Shown: positions 22,012 through 34,099 of the stretch, in pieces
Position numbering within the stretch: the stretch's first letter is position 1
Layout of the letters: each line of letters starts with the position of its first letter
Source: Chelonoidis abingdonii
Lineage: Eukaryota > Chordata > Testudines > Testudinidae
Assembly: GCF_003597395.2 (NCBI RefSeq)
Contig: NC_133774.1
Location: 46,602,642-46,666,641 of the forward strand
Reading direction: 5' to 3'
DNA: 64,000 bases
Position numbers and translations under genes: made by a program
The notes under the pieces: model-generated
The model's database searches: none
What the model was told of the DNA's origin: nothing
Seen by the model: only the letters and a program-made list of their open reading frames with translations

Positions 22012-22746
22012 GACTCAAGGACTCACAGTTTGTTAGACACTCTGTTTTATTAGCACATCGCTCTGCTAATACACCCCAGATATGTGAGCTCAACAAGACA
22101 CAAACTATTTTATTATACAGATAAAGGGGAGAAGGGGAGCATTTAGCAAGATAACAAAGGAAGCAGAATCTGATAAGTTTACCTGGGCTAGCCATGCATA
22201 TCTTATTTTCTTACTTAACTATTACCGATCTTCTGTTAATGTTTCGCCATTAGCACCCTTGTCTATGCCTAACGTTTCTTTTCCTGGCACCTATATTTCA
22301 ACATTTTTTATTTTTGCTTAAAGGTACATACAACATTTCTTTAATCCATTTTTATTTTTACAGTATAATTAATTCTGCTTTCACACGTGAAATAAAACAT
22401 TAACGTTGCCGTATTGAATGTCAGCAGGTAGGGAGTAGGAGTTCCAATACTGGAGTCTCATTGGTTGTTCAAAAAGAACAGATTAAAAACGGGCTGGTTA
22501 TATGCTCTAGGTGGGAGTGATATTCTGTGTGCAAAATTTGCTTTTTATTTCCAACTAGTCAAAGGAAAAGTTGACTGTCATTTGTCAGACCATTGGTTCA
22601 AATTAATTCCAGTGTTTCTGAGCTGCCTTCTCTTGACTTGAGCCTTGTTACAAAGAACAGTGAAACAAAACATTAAACATTTCCCGTTTCCCTGTATCTA
22701 GTCTTGCTCAAGGGAAGCTCAGCACTAACCGTGCCAACCTAACTGA
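22012..22746. other. No recognisable feature
   Basis: Apparently single-copy DNA between the Harbinger island and a MITE. Confidence 0.5.
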
Positions 22747-23040
22747 AAGTATGTCTACACTTACTGTGGATTAACACCGCAGCAACTGATCCACTGGGGG
22801 GTCAATTTAGCAGGTCTGCTGTCTACTGCAGATCGCGCTCAGGTCGACTCTGGTACCCCACCAGACTGAGAAGCGTAAGATAAGTCAACGGGAGAGTTTC
22901 CAGACTTGCCCTGAGGTTAGGCTCGCTACACTACGGGGTTAAGTCGACTTAAGTTACACATTGACTCCAGCTACTTGAATAACGTAGCTGGAGTTGATGT
23001 AACTTAGGTCGACTTATTGTGGTGTCTACACCATGCTGGG
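22747..23040. mobile_element. Harbinger-like MITE
   Basis: About 294 bp. The left end is 'gtatgtctacacttactgtg'; the right end has 'gtcgacttattgtggtgtct' then 'acaccatgc', so the termini share 'gtctaca' in inverted order. The interior contains 'ggtcaatttagcagg', 'aggtcgactctggtacccc' and a short hairpin, 'actccagctacttgaataa' with 'cgtagctggagt'. No coding capacity. Target duplication not resolved. Confidence 0.7.
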
Positions 23041-24455
23041 TTGACAGGATGGATCCTGGGTGAGAGGGACTCTTCCTCTGTTAGACTGAGGTGGCAGATA
23101 AGGAGACTTTGGTTTCTGATCTTCTTAGTCTATGATCTATTTGCATCTAAAATGAACAAAAACCGAGTATGTGCATGTGGCCTAAAATAGATTAGGGTAG
23201 ACAATATCTACTAAATGCATTTTCTGAGGTATTTGAATGTTTAACATACAGATTCTCTCACTAGAACAAGAGTTATTGGAGAATAATGAAACAGTTCTCT
23301 AAAAAAGTGAACTATCTGTTGTGTTAAGTGCAGAATCTAGAAACAATGCATGTGCTTGCATTTCTCTTTGAGGGAAGGTTACTAATCAGTGTTAAATTGT
23401 CTTTATTCTTTTATGCAAAGGAGCCATGCAGTATTGAATTGAATGAGATGAGGTTGATTTTATTTTAATTTTAAATAAACGCTGGCTATCTTTGTAGGAA
23501 GGTCACAATGCCGCACCAACTATATAAGCTGATGCCAGGGAATTAATAAACATAGGAATAGTTCTAGAGAGCATTGCTTCTATTGTAAGTTGGTACTGAA
23601 TATGAATCCCTTTTTTAAATGAAAGGAGTCCGATTTTCCTGAGTCTTGAAAGACAGTAACTGCCCATTTGGCAGTGAGAATAGTATTACCAGCACCTAAG
23701 GTGATACGGTCTTGGAATAGAAAGGTAGTGTGCAGGCTAATGGTAAATGAAGTGAAAAGTGGCAGTTTCCACCCAACATTATGGACACAAGCAACACAGT
23801 CAAATTCTGTATGTACATATACATGATAGGAAAATAAATTCTGCAAGTTTTAGAATTTCAAAGTATTTAATGTGAAAATACTTGTTAAAGTGGTGGATCC
23901 GATGTGGAAAGTCTCTCAAGTGGAATTACAAGATACTGTATTTAATTTTCCAGTTTGATTAAAAAGGTTTGAGGCTTATTTCATGGGTGGATCCTTTTTA
24001 TTTGATTGGCAGTATTTGGTTAAAAAAAAAGTCAAAAATAGTTTGCGAAAATCTTGATTAACTCAGTATTAAGTCCCCCTCCATCATCGTGGTCTCTCTT
24101 CTCCTTTGCAGCTGCCATAAAAATATAAGATAGATCTGAACATTTCTCTGTAGTATTTATACATTTCTAATGCACCCATCACTTTAATATCTAGGTGACC
24201 ATCAGATAACTAAAAAGCATTATTTTCTCTTGCATGAATTCCTTGTGTGGCACTCTTGGATTAGTGCCACCAGTACACTCATCCTCTGCTTTCTTTTCAT
24301 CTGTAAGTGGGCCAAAGTGATTGGTGGAAATATTGAAGGGGACAGACATTTAGGTATGTATGTCAGTGATTGTGGATAATGTAGCTGTAATATATAACAC
24401 AAGTCTATTCACAACTGCACAACATTCTTCTCTAAATACTCTGAAAACTTTGGGC
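23041..24455. other. No recognisable feature
   Basis: AT-rich and apparently single-copy; short frames only (88 codons at 23580 minus), no domain. Confidence 0.5.
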
Positions 24456-25140
24456 CCTGTGATGGGGTGATCACTCCACATGGAACTGATAGGGATTAAG
24501 GTGGCCAGACCAGGCCAGGCCAATTAACTCCACAGGCTGTATCTGGAGGAAGAGCTGGGGAGCAGGGAACTAACTGGAAGTAGATTCAGCTGTGCAGGTA
24601 GCTGGCAATAGACAAGGCTGCTGAAAAGGCTGCAAGAAGGCAGGCAGTAGTCACTCCCTGGAAAAAGCGGAGAAGGGTTTTGGAGCTGGTACACTCAGAG
24701 AGAGAAGGGGAGGTAGATAGGAAGTAGTCCAGGGAAAGAGCAGTGAGGGCTGAGAGAGGAAAGCCTGGAACTGCTGAGTTGAGTGTCCCTGGACTGGAAC
24801 CTGGAGTAGAGGGTGGACCTGGGTTTCCCTACCAGCCTCTGAGGGAGTGGCACTATGGGGCAGTGAGAAGGAAGGCTGCCTAGGGCTTCTAGGGAGAAAG
24901 GACTTTGCTACCTGGAAGGGGGGAACACTGAGTAACCTAGCTGGAGGGCTGAGTAATGAAAAGCACAATGCAGTTTCTGGGGCTGAGAGGAGCTGCGGAC
25001 CAGAGGGAGAAATAGCAATGGCTTGCAAACTGCAAATGGGGTACTGACCTCAAGAGCTAATTCTTAGAGTGACCAGGAGGAGGCACAAGACCAAGGTGAG
25101 TGGTGCACCCCTGACCGTTCCGTAAGCTTCAGGTAGTCCA
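24456..25140. repeat. Unclassified interspersed repeat, purine-rich
   Basis: A G/A-rich stretch beginning 'ctgtgatggggtgatcactc' and ending near 'ggaggaggcacaagaccaag' and 'gtgagtggtgcacccctga'. The start and end style match a common reptile LTR-like repeat, but I see no second LTR, primer site or coding frame. The 125-codon minus frame is compositional. Confidence 0.4.
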
Positions 25141-25142
25141 TG

Positions 25143-25574
25143 TGTGATGAGGTTCCTAGTGTGCACCTGGAACTGTGGGACCACTGAGCCGTCTCACACT
25201 GTGATGCTGTGACAAGCGACAAATCTCTGGCAGGTACAGCACTTGCACAGACATCCAGAGGTAAGGACACACCCAACTGAATTACATGAATGCTTCTCCC
25301 AGCCACTCATGAACCAGCCCTAGAGAGGCTTCAGCCAATACCCCCGTTCCCCAGCCTTGCACCCCCAGAATATATCATCTTGCCCTGGTCAGAAGCCTGA
25401 CCAGTGTAAATTTATTGTCCAGTCCACCTCTCCCTCAATGTGGAGGATACAGACTAGTGTTTGTAACTTGAGCTGAGATTTCCCAAGCACTTCAACCAAA
25501 ATACACTGTTTTAGGTAAAATATAAAACAGATTTATTAACTACAGAAAGATAGATTTTAAGTGATTATAAGTAG
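25143..25574 (-). mobile_element. Old LTR-like repeat, left half
   Basis: Begins 'tgtgatgaggttcctagt' and runs to 'gattataagtag', where the retrovirus at 25575 interrupts it. It continues at 31157 with 'tagtagtaagcatagagatc'. Putting the halves side by side restores the continuous reading 'aagtagtaagcatag', so one older repeat has been split. Confidence 0.65.
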
Positions 25575-25999
25575 TGTCTGAGAAAAAACAGAGTTCTCAC
25601 TCTCTGATTGGGTGCAGCAAGTCAGATACTTTGTTATCTCTAGCAAGTGCATGGAGGGAGAGAGCTAAACAGGTCTCTCTCCAGGTAAACAATTACAGCA
25701 AGCATTTATACCTTTTGTTACATACAAAAATGAGCAACAGCTGCATTTTGTTTATACATAGGTCATGTGGATATCTTATTTTTCTCACTTCTATTTAGAC
25801 TATAGTCTACATTCCATATTTTATCTAACACAGGGTCGCAACAACGTTTCACACAGATCTTTCCTACTCACCTCACACAATCCTCGCTTCTACAAGTCTT
25901 GCGTTATTAGGGTTACAGCTAGCCTGACTCTTGCTCACAGGGGGGACTGTTTGTATTGAAATCCCCTTCACATCCCTGTCAGTTCTTGCTCTACTTCCA
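25575..25999 (-). repeat. 3' LTR of the endogenous retrovirus
   Basis: Partner of 30732-31156. Shared words in order are 'cagagttctcactctctgat', 'gagagagctaaacaggtctc', 'gagcaacagctgcattttgt', 'ttctatttagactatagtct' and 'gctagcctgactcttgctca'. Plus-strand ends are 'tgtctgag' and 'ctacttcca', so the element terminus on the minus strand starts TGGAAGTAG. Confidence 0.85.
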
Positions 26000-26079
26000 C
26001 ACATATCCCTTTTGTGCTTCTAGCACAACAAACATCCTTAAATCTCTATTTGCATCAAGTCTTGAATTTCAGATGCTAC

Positions 26080-27084
26080 TGTGGTAAACGTCTATCTCAA
26101 ATCTGGACTTAGAGTTCAACATCTGAGTGTTTACCTGAACCTCCCCCAAGCTTATACCCAGCTTGGATTTTACTTCGCTGCCACCAGATAAGATTTAGGC
26201 TCTTATCAGCCTGGGTTCCCCAAATTCCTTGGGGGGACCACCCGTCTGGCCTCCAAGTTTCCCTGGAAGGACCCCAAGACCCAGACCCCTGGGTCTCCTA
26301 TCTCATCCCAGCTTCCCCCCCCTTCCTGGGTGAGCCTGGGCGATGTATACTTAACTCCTTGAATGCAAAACCAAAGAGCTATTTACCTCCCCGAGGCTAG
26401 GCATTCAAAGCTAGTCCCAGCTAGCACACCAGGAGATTCACCCTCCCTGGTCTCGTAGCAGTAACTAGAGAAAAAACCTCAAACACAAGAGAACAGAGTT
26501 GATTCTTTCTCTCTTCCCCGGAGCCTGTTTTCTGCCCTGGGAACAATAGGAAAGTCAAACAGAATGTAATGCTTCCCTCCCCCTCTCTGTCTTCCTGTGA
26601 GGGAACAGATACCTGGTAAGAAATTTCTATCCCTTTGCCTCACTAGAAAAGAAACTCCCACGAGTTTAAAAAGAACTTTATATAAAAAAGAAAGAAAATA
26701 CAGAACAAACTTTGCATAAGAAACTCAATACAGGCTCTTGCTTATAAGAAAATATGAATAAACAGTCTGACTTAAAAGATAGCCCAATTAAACCAGTCCA
26801 GCACAGTACAAACACAAAGCATATTACAGCCTATTTACCTTGTTCGTTTGTACTCACACTTTGTAGGAGAATATTGAAAGAAATAGGAGTTAGCAGGAAA
26901 GCTGTTTCCTCCATAGCGGGAGAACAAAAGACAGAGAACAAAACCAAACTTCCAGAGGCTTTCCCACCCTTACTTTTGAAAATCCTGTTTCCTGATTGGT
27001 CCTCTGGTCAGGTGTTTGGTTCCCTTTGTAAACCCTTTACAGTAAAAGAAAATTAACCCTTACCTTACCTATCTACTTATGACA
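26080..27084 (-). mobile_element. Solo LTR nested in the endogenous retrovirus
   Basis: A 1,005-bp unit with TG...CA ends on either strand (plus ends 'tgtggtaaacg' and 'acttatgaca'). It is flanked by a perfect 5-bp target duplication GCTAC at 26075-26079 and 27085-27089. Removing it restores 'cagatgctacatcaaatgc'. No internal retroviral sequence remains, so it is a solo LTR left by LTR-LTR recombination. The minus orientation is tentative, from 'tgtcataagtagatagg' at the likely U3 start. Confidence 0.8.
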
Positions 27085-27089
27085 GCTAC

Positions 27090-29600
27090 ATCAAATGCTT
27101 CAACCTTAGGGATTTTGATTGGATGCAATAACAATGCATAATTAGCATAGACATGAACGGTATTACTATTATCGTGTCCTTTACAACAATAACATCCTAC
27201 ACTGAATAACAATAATAAAAACATTAACATTCCATTGTAATAATATAATAGGGTTGCCGTGCAACCTTAATTACAAAACACAATACATTAAACTTAACAC
27301 ATAAAATAAACACTCTGTAGACTGTATAAAGAACATATTTCTCAACTTGCTATATATTTTGAAGCATATGAATTTGCCCTTCTATTTGATTCTGAAGTAC
27401 ACTGTCCTACGAAAATGTTAAACACAATAATTCTGGCCACAAGACGAACACCACAAGACAGGACATAACACAGAACATAATTCCTGTTGTGCCAGTAAAT
27501 ACATGGTATGTTGATTGCTTTTCAGCGGGCATCAGTTTTCTCTGATTTTCTGAAAGACAAAAAAAACATAGGTCTACCCCTTATGGGCAGTCAGTCATTG
27601 CTTAAAATATTCCCTTTATATACAAATACCCTTGTTGATTTCAGGCAGAACAGAGGAATTACCTCATATTTTCTTGTATTTGTTTCATAGGCAGCCCAGG
27701 TTTCAGTGGCTCCTACCTTATCAGTTAGATCATTTGCATTAATACAGATACTTTCTGGCTTGCTTCTGGATCCAAAGCTATCCACAGCTTAAAGACTCTT
27801 ACTTAAAAGAAACACAGTTGCTTTTACTGGAATTTTGATTGCCTTTTACTTTTAATTCCTGCTTTCAAAACACACAACGATCTGAAAGAAAACACCACTT
27901 ATTGTAGCCCCTTAGAGCCTAATAGGATTTTAATTAAGTAACATTGTATATAACATTTCTTTAGTTAATTCGACTAAATTCTTCATAGCCAAATGATTGC
28001 AATCAAATAATTTCTTTGCCTGGATTTATTTACAAACATTTCAAAGACACCAAGAATTTTCCTCTTTAGCATTTTACAAAGTTCAACAGCTTGATTCCCT
28101 CTAGCAACTACAGAGTTAATGTCTCACTCTCTTTCTTTAAATCACTTGCTTATCTCCCAAAACGACACCCAATCCACTCAGATTTTACCATTCCAATTAT
28201 TATTCCAGGGATTGAAATTTCCCATTCCTGTACATACGTACTCCTTTTCTTTCACTATGCCCTCCAAGTTTCCAATCTCCATCTGTTTCCTGCTGCTTGG
28301 GCCCAATCCTGCTTTTCTTGCTGAACCATCCCTTCCATGGGCACCAGCTTTGTTCCACTACCAGTTTAGCATGGAGGGTGGGATTCTCAACTAGCCCCCA
28401 CCCTTCCTGGTCTCTTCCTTTAAACATTCTTACTCACAAGGCTACCTGAGTCTTCCCTTGTGAAGTTTGCCATTTGGGCAAAAACGCATGGCCCATTGGC
28501 GTTTAACTGTTCAATTCCCTCTTTGTGGCATACACACTGCTGTTACGGCATATCCTAAGCACAAATGGTTAAATTTTGACAAGTCCCTGAAGGACCGGTA
28601 TTTGCTTAGCCAGTGCTTCCTTTTCTTCCTAGAAGTCCTGTCTCAAGGCTTGCAACTTGCCCTGGGCATAGATTTGAGTTGCTGTCTGGTTCATGATCCC
28701 TGCGACTGGGGGTAGATCCACCTAACACCCTTCTCGGTCAACCAGGGTGGAGAGAGGAATGCTAACTCCCTCTCTGGTTCTCAGACTTACTGCAGCTGAG
28801 AGTGGGCACACCTTTCAATCATGCAATCATCAACATATAACACCAACAGTACCAAGCAAAGCAAACGTAAAATAACAAGGGCAAAACAAATAGATGGTGT
28901 GCATTCTGCAGGGCTCTCCCCCTACTCCAATTTTTCAACAAACTGACAGATTCTGTTACCAATCTATCCCTCTTGTCAGGTGATCAGGCTGACTCTGCAG
29001 GATCATTGGGGGAAGATAAAGAAAACACACCATATGACAGGATTTTAAAGCTTCATTAATAAAATAATAAAACAACAACAGAGTGTGTTGGGAACGCTCC
29101 CACATCACTCAGGGGAAGGAAAACTTTAATGCCCCAAGCCCTAAGCCACTTTCATACTCTCACATACATCCAGACTGGCCATGTCTGTGTATAATGTCCA
29201 GAGACCAGGGGTGGGGGAAGGTGGACGGGAGATTATCCTGTGTACAGCTTGTCCAGAATCTCCAACTTGTTTCCGCTCTTGGGAGGGCCGTTCTTTTACA
29301 CCCTGGGGTCTCCTGCAGCGTCTCTGTCAGAGATTCCAGACCAGGCGGCTGCCTGTGGCTTCTTCAACATCCCCAAACCCACGCCAGCTCCAAGGTCGCA
29401 AAGGCAGACTGTTGGATCTCACTGGACAGCTAAGCTTTGCAAATGTAATCTCAGTCCTGTAACTTGTATTGCTTTTGGTTTGCCTCTGTCTATATTTTTT
29501 CCACAGCCACCTGGGGCTGAAAGCAGTTTCTCTTTGTACTTGGCATGGTCTGTGTTGATTCTTGACCTTGAACGCAGAGCAGCTTTCTCTTTATCTCTGA
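27090..29600 (-). other. Internal region of the endogenous retrovirus, non-coding
   Basis: Between the solo LTR and the 134-codon frame. Stops are frequent in all frames and I recognise no gag, pol or env block. Around 28970-29080 the composition changes ('tgtcaggtgatcaggctgac') and another LTR-like insertion may begin, but I cannot define its end. Confidence 0.45.
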
Positions 29601-29613
29601 GCCAAGCTGAATT

Positions 29614-30018
29614 TCAAATTAACACGTTCCTTTCCTCAATAGACAAATAGCTCCACTGTGTGTTAGAGACTTTTTGGTGATTAAAAGCTCCTATGAGATG
29701 TATGATCTTATCTTGATTGAAAGTACCTTCTAGTGGGCACTGTTTAGATGGAATCTTTATATGCATGTAAAGATTCCAATTGTTTAAATACCTGCAGGTT
29801 CTAGGACCATAATGTACGTACATGTAATATGCTGGGGTACCGTTAGGGGGTGAGAGGGAATGCCTAGACTGTCCCCCACCCATTTTCCAATCACACACAT
29901 ACATGGAGGGCGCCCTGTCCGCTAGCGGCTCATAAACTAAATGTATCACACCACAGGTCACTCCCACAGGAAAGGTTAATGAGGATGGCCACAACCATCC
30001 TACACCTCCCTTCAGCAA
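29614..30018 (-). CDS. 134-codon open frame inside the provirus, unidentified
   Basis: The longest frame in the provirus that reads in its transcriptional direction (leftward). Its amino-acid usage is protein-like, with tryptophans and tyrosines spread through it, cysteines at several positions and acidic and basic residues mixed. I cannot match it to gag, pol or env, it lacks a recognisable signal peptide or membrane segment, and both ends break off without a family boundary. It could be a remnant of a retroviral gene or chance. The start codon shown is simply the first ATG. Confidence 0.25.
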   Translation of the reverse strand: MLKGGVGWLWPSSLTFPVGVTCGVIHLVYEPLADRAPSMYVCDWKMGGGQSRHSLSPPNGTPAYYMYVHYGPRTCRYLNNWNLYMHIKIPSKQCPLEGTFNQDKIIHLIGAFNHQKVSNTQWSYLSIEERNVLI

Positions 30019-30710
30019 AGAGTATCGGCTAGTCTCAGAGGGATGGCGCCGCTTACTCTCATTGCTTCCAGTGAGATGATCAGATCAGTCAGTGGCTCAC
30101 ACGGAGAGGAAAAGGGGGAGGAAAGATGGGTTCACACAATCCTAGACCCAGGCAGGCCCCTCGCCGGACGATGCCAGGCAGAGACAGCCCGCCTTGGGTC
30201 CGATCTTTTACCGATCGACTAAGTGGAATCACTGGGCTTGCGTTAAAGTATTTCTGGTCACGAGTCCACCAGCTTTGCAGAATACTCTGGGCATCTTCTG
30301 GCGACTCTCATTCACACTGGTATACCCACACACACACACACCAAGGCCTCTATTTCTAAATACCTCGATGCATCTGTACCTTATGTCCGGACTCAATACA
30401 CTTTCCTATATCTGAGGTGGTCAAAACCCCTCTTGAGGCAGTAAAAACCCCTCAGCACCGATGCATTAACCTTATGCATTAACATTATTGAGGGCGGCAA
30501 AACAATTCCCCAGCACTGCTCTGCATCTGATCTTGCTGCACAGTGAAGAAGTTTGGATGGCGTAAGCCCAGCAGGGACAAACGGCCCCACAGACAGTCCT
30601 CCTCTGATACCCCAATAGAGATTTCAAATGGTCCCTTCCTCTATTGTGGTGCCATGGGGTTCGAAGGGGAACAGTCCGCAGCAGCTGCCATTGTCTCCGC
30701 AGGCGTTGCC

Positions 30711-30728
30711 ATGCTGGACGAGCCCCCA
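30711..30728 (-). other. Primer binding site, tRNA-Pro type
   Basis: On the minus strand the 18 bases read TGGGGGCTCGTCC followed by AGCAT, agreeing with the complement of the 3' end of proline tRNA at 16 of 18 positions (the first 13 are exact). It lies three bases inside the 5' LTR end, as expected for reverse-transcription priming. Confidence 0.85.
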
Positions 30729-30731
30729 GAT

Positions 30732-31156
30732 TGTCAGAGTAAAACAGAGTTCTCACTCTCTGATTGATTGGGTGCAGAAGTCAGATACTTTTTTCTCTAG
30801 CAATTACATGGAGGGAGAGAGCTAAACAGGTCTCTCTCCAGGAAAACAATTACAGCAAGCATTTATATCTTTTGTTACACACAATAATGAGCAACAGCTG
30901 CATTTTGTTTATACATAGGTCACGTGGATATCTTATTTTTCTCACTTCTATTTAGACTATAGTCTACATTCCATACTTTATCTAACACAAGGTCACAACA
31001 ATGTTTCACACAGATCTTTCCTACTCACCTCGCACAATCCTCGCTTCTACAAGTCTTGTGTTATTAGGGTTGCAGCTAGCCTGACTCTTGCTCACAGGGG
31101 GGACTGTTTGCATTGAAATCCCCTTCAAATCCCTGTCAGTTCTTGCGCTACTTCCA
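30732..31156 (-). repeat. 5' LTR of the endogenous retrovirus
   Basis: Same length (425 bp) as 25575-25999 and about 95% alike by eye, with a 4-bp 'gatt' insertion and scattered substitutions. It abuts the primer site on its left. To its right the interrupted older repeat resumes at 'tagtagtaagc'. Confidence 0.85.
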
Positions 31157-31847
31157 TAGTAGTAAGCATAGAGATCAAAGTTGGTTACCTAAGAAATAAA
31201 AGTAAATTTGCAATCTGAGTTCTGTAAACAGGATTTTAATCAAGCAGTGTTTCACCCTGATAGATGGTACAAACAGGTCACAGATCTTCAATACAGAGGT
31301 TGGAACTCTCCTCCAGCCTGGGGCCACCCTCCCCAGTTCAAAGTCTTTGTCCTCCAGATGTTTCTTCCAGGTGTTGAATTGTGGCGGGAGTGAGGCCAAG
31401 TCATGATGTCACTTCCTCTCTTTCTAGTTTCTTCCAGCTTGCTGGAGAGATCCTTTGTTTGTGACTTCAGAGTCGAAACCCATTGGTCAAGCAGTCTCCA
31501 TTGTCTGTGTGCTCTCTCTGAGATGTCTCCATTGTATACAGTTCCTGGGATAGTGGATTCTCTTTAATGAGCCATCAGCACGTCTGGCTACGCCACTGTT
31601 GTGCCTGAAAGGCTGGTCATGTGTGTTCCCAAACTTACAACATATTTTTAGTAACACATGCACAGCGAAACTTCATAACTTCACATACAATGATAACACA
31701 TACAATCCAACAGGATATTAATGTTCAACAGATCAAGACTTTTAAAATATCTCACAAGGGATACTTTGTATAAAACATATCATAATTATATATCATTGGT
31801 GAATATGGGGGGTTCCAGGGTGTTGCTTTGAGGTATAGAGTTCCACA
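31157..31847 (-). mobile_element. Old LTR-like repeat, right half
   Basis: Continuation of 25143-25574 after the provirus. It contains 'cttcaatacagaggttggaa', 'cttccaggtgttga', 'gccaagtcatgatgtcactt' and ends 'atggggggttccagggtg' then 'ttcca-ca'. Together the halves give about 1.12 kb with TG...CA termini, fitting an LTR, apparently minus-strand. Its own target duplication is uncertain ('catg' occurs near both ends). Confidence 0.6.
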
Positions 31848-33003
31848 TCATGATAATTCACCATTTAGAGGTGAGGGAGGTTGGAGAAGGTTATAGTTGT
31901 ACCATGGTGTGCTCCCTGTGTCAACACATAGGCATATCTGACAGGTCTTTAGTTGTGTATATTGGCAGTGAGAACACCTGGACCCTAGCTTTGACATGAC
32001 AGAGATAAGATTCTGATCCAGTTTCCTCAAGGCATAATACACATGGGTATTGAAGTCTCCTTGGATGAAGTATTCTAGGAACTCTAGAATCAAACTGGAC
32101 ATCAGCTCCGTTAGCACTGGTAGAAGGCTGGCAGAGTTGCAAGGTTGCCTGTATGCTAGTTAGGATTCCCATATTAGATGTGTCTCAGGATGTGTATCAT
32201 AGAGGTGGGTGCATTCAGATGAATTTGTTTTGTGGTTATCTCATTTGCTTCAAAGGTCAGATACACACAGATGCAGTATAGCTCTGTTTACCTAGTCTCT
32301 GATAAACCAAAACTCTTGGTAAACCCAAGCAATGTGAATTGTTTCCCCTGCAAACAAATTTTTTTCGCAAGGGCATGAATTTCTCTAAAAACCTTTAAAA
32401 AAAATTGTTTTGTATTGGACTCTGATAATGCAGGCTGCAGGATGTGAAAATAGTTGAAAAGGATGCTGTGCATCCAAGTAACTTGCTCTGGATACACAAC
32501 TCTAAATTAATAAACACTAGTAAAAGAGTACTGCTTTTTTATCTATTTCTACTAAGTTTTGATCCAATTCTTTTCGACAGCATTTGTATTTGATTTCTAA
32601 AAACAAAACAAAAAACACCGCTTCACAGACACAACACATGAACATTTTGTCCAGCAGATAAGGTGTATTTTCTGGAACTGTAGCCAGTGTTGTTCCATGG
32701 ATTGTCTATCATGGGTGCTGCTTTTGGCATGGTCTCAAGATGCACACTGCAATAATGTCATAAGAATTCTCTTTGGGCTTGAGTCTTATTTTCCCTGTGA
32801 CAGCATAATCACTTGTTCTCAGAAAAGCACTCAGAACTGCTGATTCACCACTTGTCTTTTTTGCCCCTCCCTGCCAAATGAGTTTTCTTTCAGTTCTGCT
32901 GTGGAACTATAAAATAACAACAAAACCTGGTCTGATTTATTACTACAAAAGAAAATCCAGTGTACTGAGTTCTGCTATGCATTAAAGATCATATAGTGTA
33001 TTG
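31848..33003. other. No recognisable feature
   Basis: Apparently single-copy DNA. Minus-strand frames of 83-89 codons at 31848-32172 lack domains. Confidence 0.5.
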
Positions 33004-33365
33004 ATCTACATCAGGCCTGCACAGCTCGTAAAGCGGCGAGGGCCACATTACTCCAAAGAAAACAGCTGAGGGCCAAAACCCCCCGGCCCCATGGAAACAC
33101 CCCCCCTGCCCCAGGACCTCCGGGCCCCGCAGAAACACCCCGCCCCAGCGCCGCCCCACCAGAACAGCTGTGGGCCAAAAAGGAAGGTTGGGGGTGGGGA
33201 GGTGATGCTTGATTTTAAATCAATCAGGGGCTCCCAGCTGAAGAGGTGGCTGGGAGCCCTCAGGGGCAAATTAAAGGGCCCAGGGCTCCGGCAGCTGGGG
33301 GAACCCGGAGCTCTGCGGGGCTGTGTCAGGGATTTAAAGGGCCCAGAGCTCCTGTTGCTGAGGGG

Positions 33366-33690
33366 AGCCCGAGCCCTTTAAATCCCAGCCCCAGCCCATC
33401 TGCTGGAGCTGCAGCTGGGATTCAAAGGGCTCTGAGCTGCCTGCAGCCGCGGCGAGCCCTGAGCCCTTTAAATCTCAGCCCCAGCCCATCTGCTGGAGCT
33501 GCAGCTGGGATTCAAAGGGCTCTGAGCTGCCTGCAGCCGCGGCGAGCCCTGAGCCCTTTAAATCTCAGCCGCTGCTGGGATTCAAAGGGCTCTGGGCTGC
33601 CCATGGTGGCAGGGAGCCCTGAGCCCTTTAAATCTCAGCCATGGCTGGGAATCTCTGCAGGCAGCCCAGAGCCCTTTGAATCCCGTCCGC
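33366..33690. repeat. 90-bp tandem repeat inside the hAT element
   Basis: 'ttcaaagggctctgagctgc' occurs at 33421 and 33511 (period 90) and, altered, at 33581. Each unit is itself a near-palindrome pairing 'gagccctttaaatc' with 'gattcaaagggctc'. The matching palindromic half appears at 35040-35240 with three more 'aaagggctctgggctccccg' units. The long plus-strand frame through it (200 codons) follows the repeat and is not a gene. Confidence 0.75.
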
Positions 33691-33847
33691 GGCTGGCAGG
33701 GCCGGCTTTAGGAAGTTCAGGGCCCAATTCGAATGTTTTCGGCAGGGCCCTGGCAGGGATGACTGAAAAAAAAAAAAGCCTTTCATTTCTTAGCAACCAC
33801 TTCCCTATAAAAAATTCTGCTACAGTATGTATTTTTTTGTACCAATA

Positions 33848-33939
33848 GGGTTACCATATGTCCGTATTTTCCTCCCGGATGGCAATTTAAGAACCAAAAA
33901 ATCTGACATGTCCGGGAAAATACAGATGTATGTTAACCC
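33848..33939. mobile_element. 92-bp MITE, TA-flanked, third nesting level
   Basis: Inverted ends 'gggttaccatatgtccgtat' and 'atacagatgtatgttaaccc', with TA directly outside each end, as for Tc1/mariner-type MITEs. The centre reads 'cctcccgga' against 'tccggg'. Confidence 0.7.
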
Positions 33940-34099
33940 TACCTAAAGTTATTTTTTAAAAAGATGAGCCTGACCTAGAAATGAGCTCCGCCACTCCCTG
34001 AGAGTATGCTAGGGTGCACGTGTGTGGGTCCCAGCTGCTCCCTGCCCACCTCATTGAAGCAGGTGTGCAGGGTTACTTCTCTGAGAACTGCAGGGCGCC

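Larger units (their letters stand above)
25575..31156 (-). mobile_element. Endogenous retrovirus, minus strand, coding regions lost
   Basis: Two direct copies of a 425-bp sequence bound about 4.7 kb of internal DNA, and a tRNA-Pro-type primer site sits just inside the right copy on the minus strand. The provirus is thus transcribed leftward, with its 5' LTR at 30732-31156. The LTRs differ by substitutions and small indels, so the insertion is old. The internal region shows no recognisable protease, reverse transcriptase or integrase motif; the longest frame in the right orientation is 134 codons. A further LTR (26080-27084) lies inside. It inserted into an older repeat, whose halves flank it. 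No intact viral gene is present. Confidence 0.8.
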
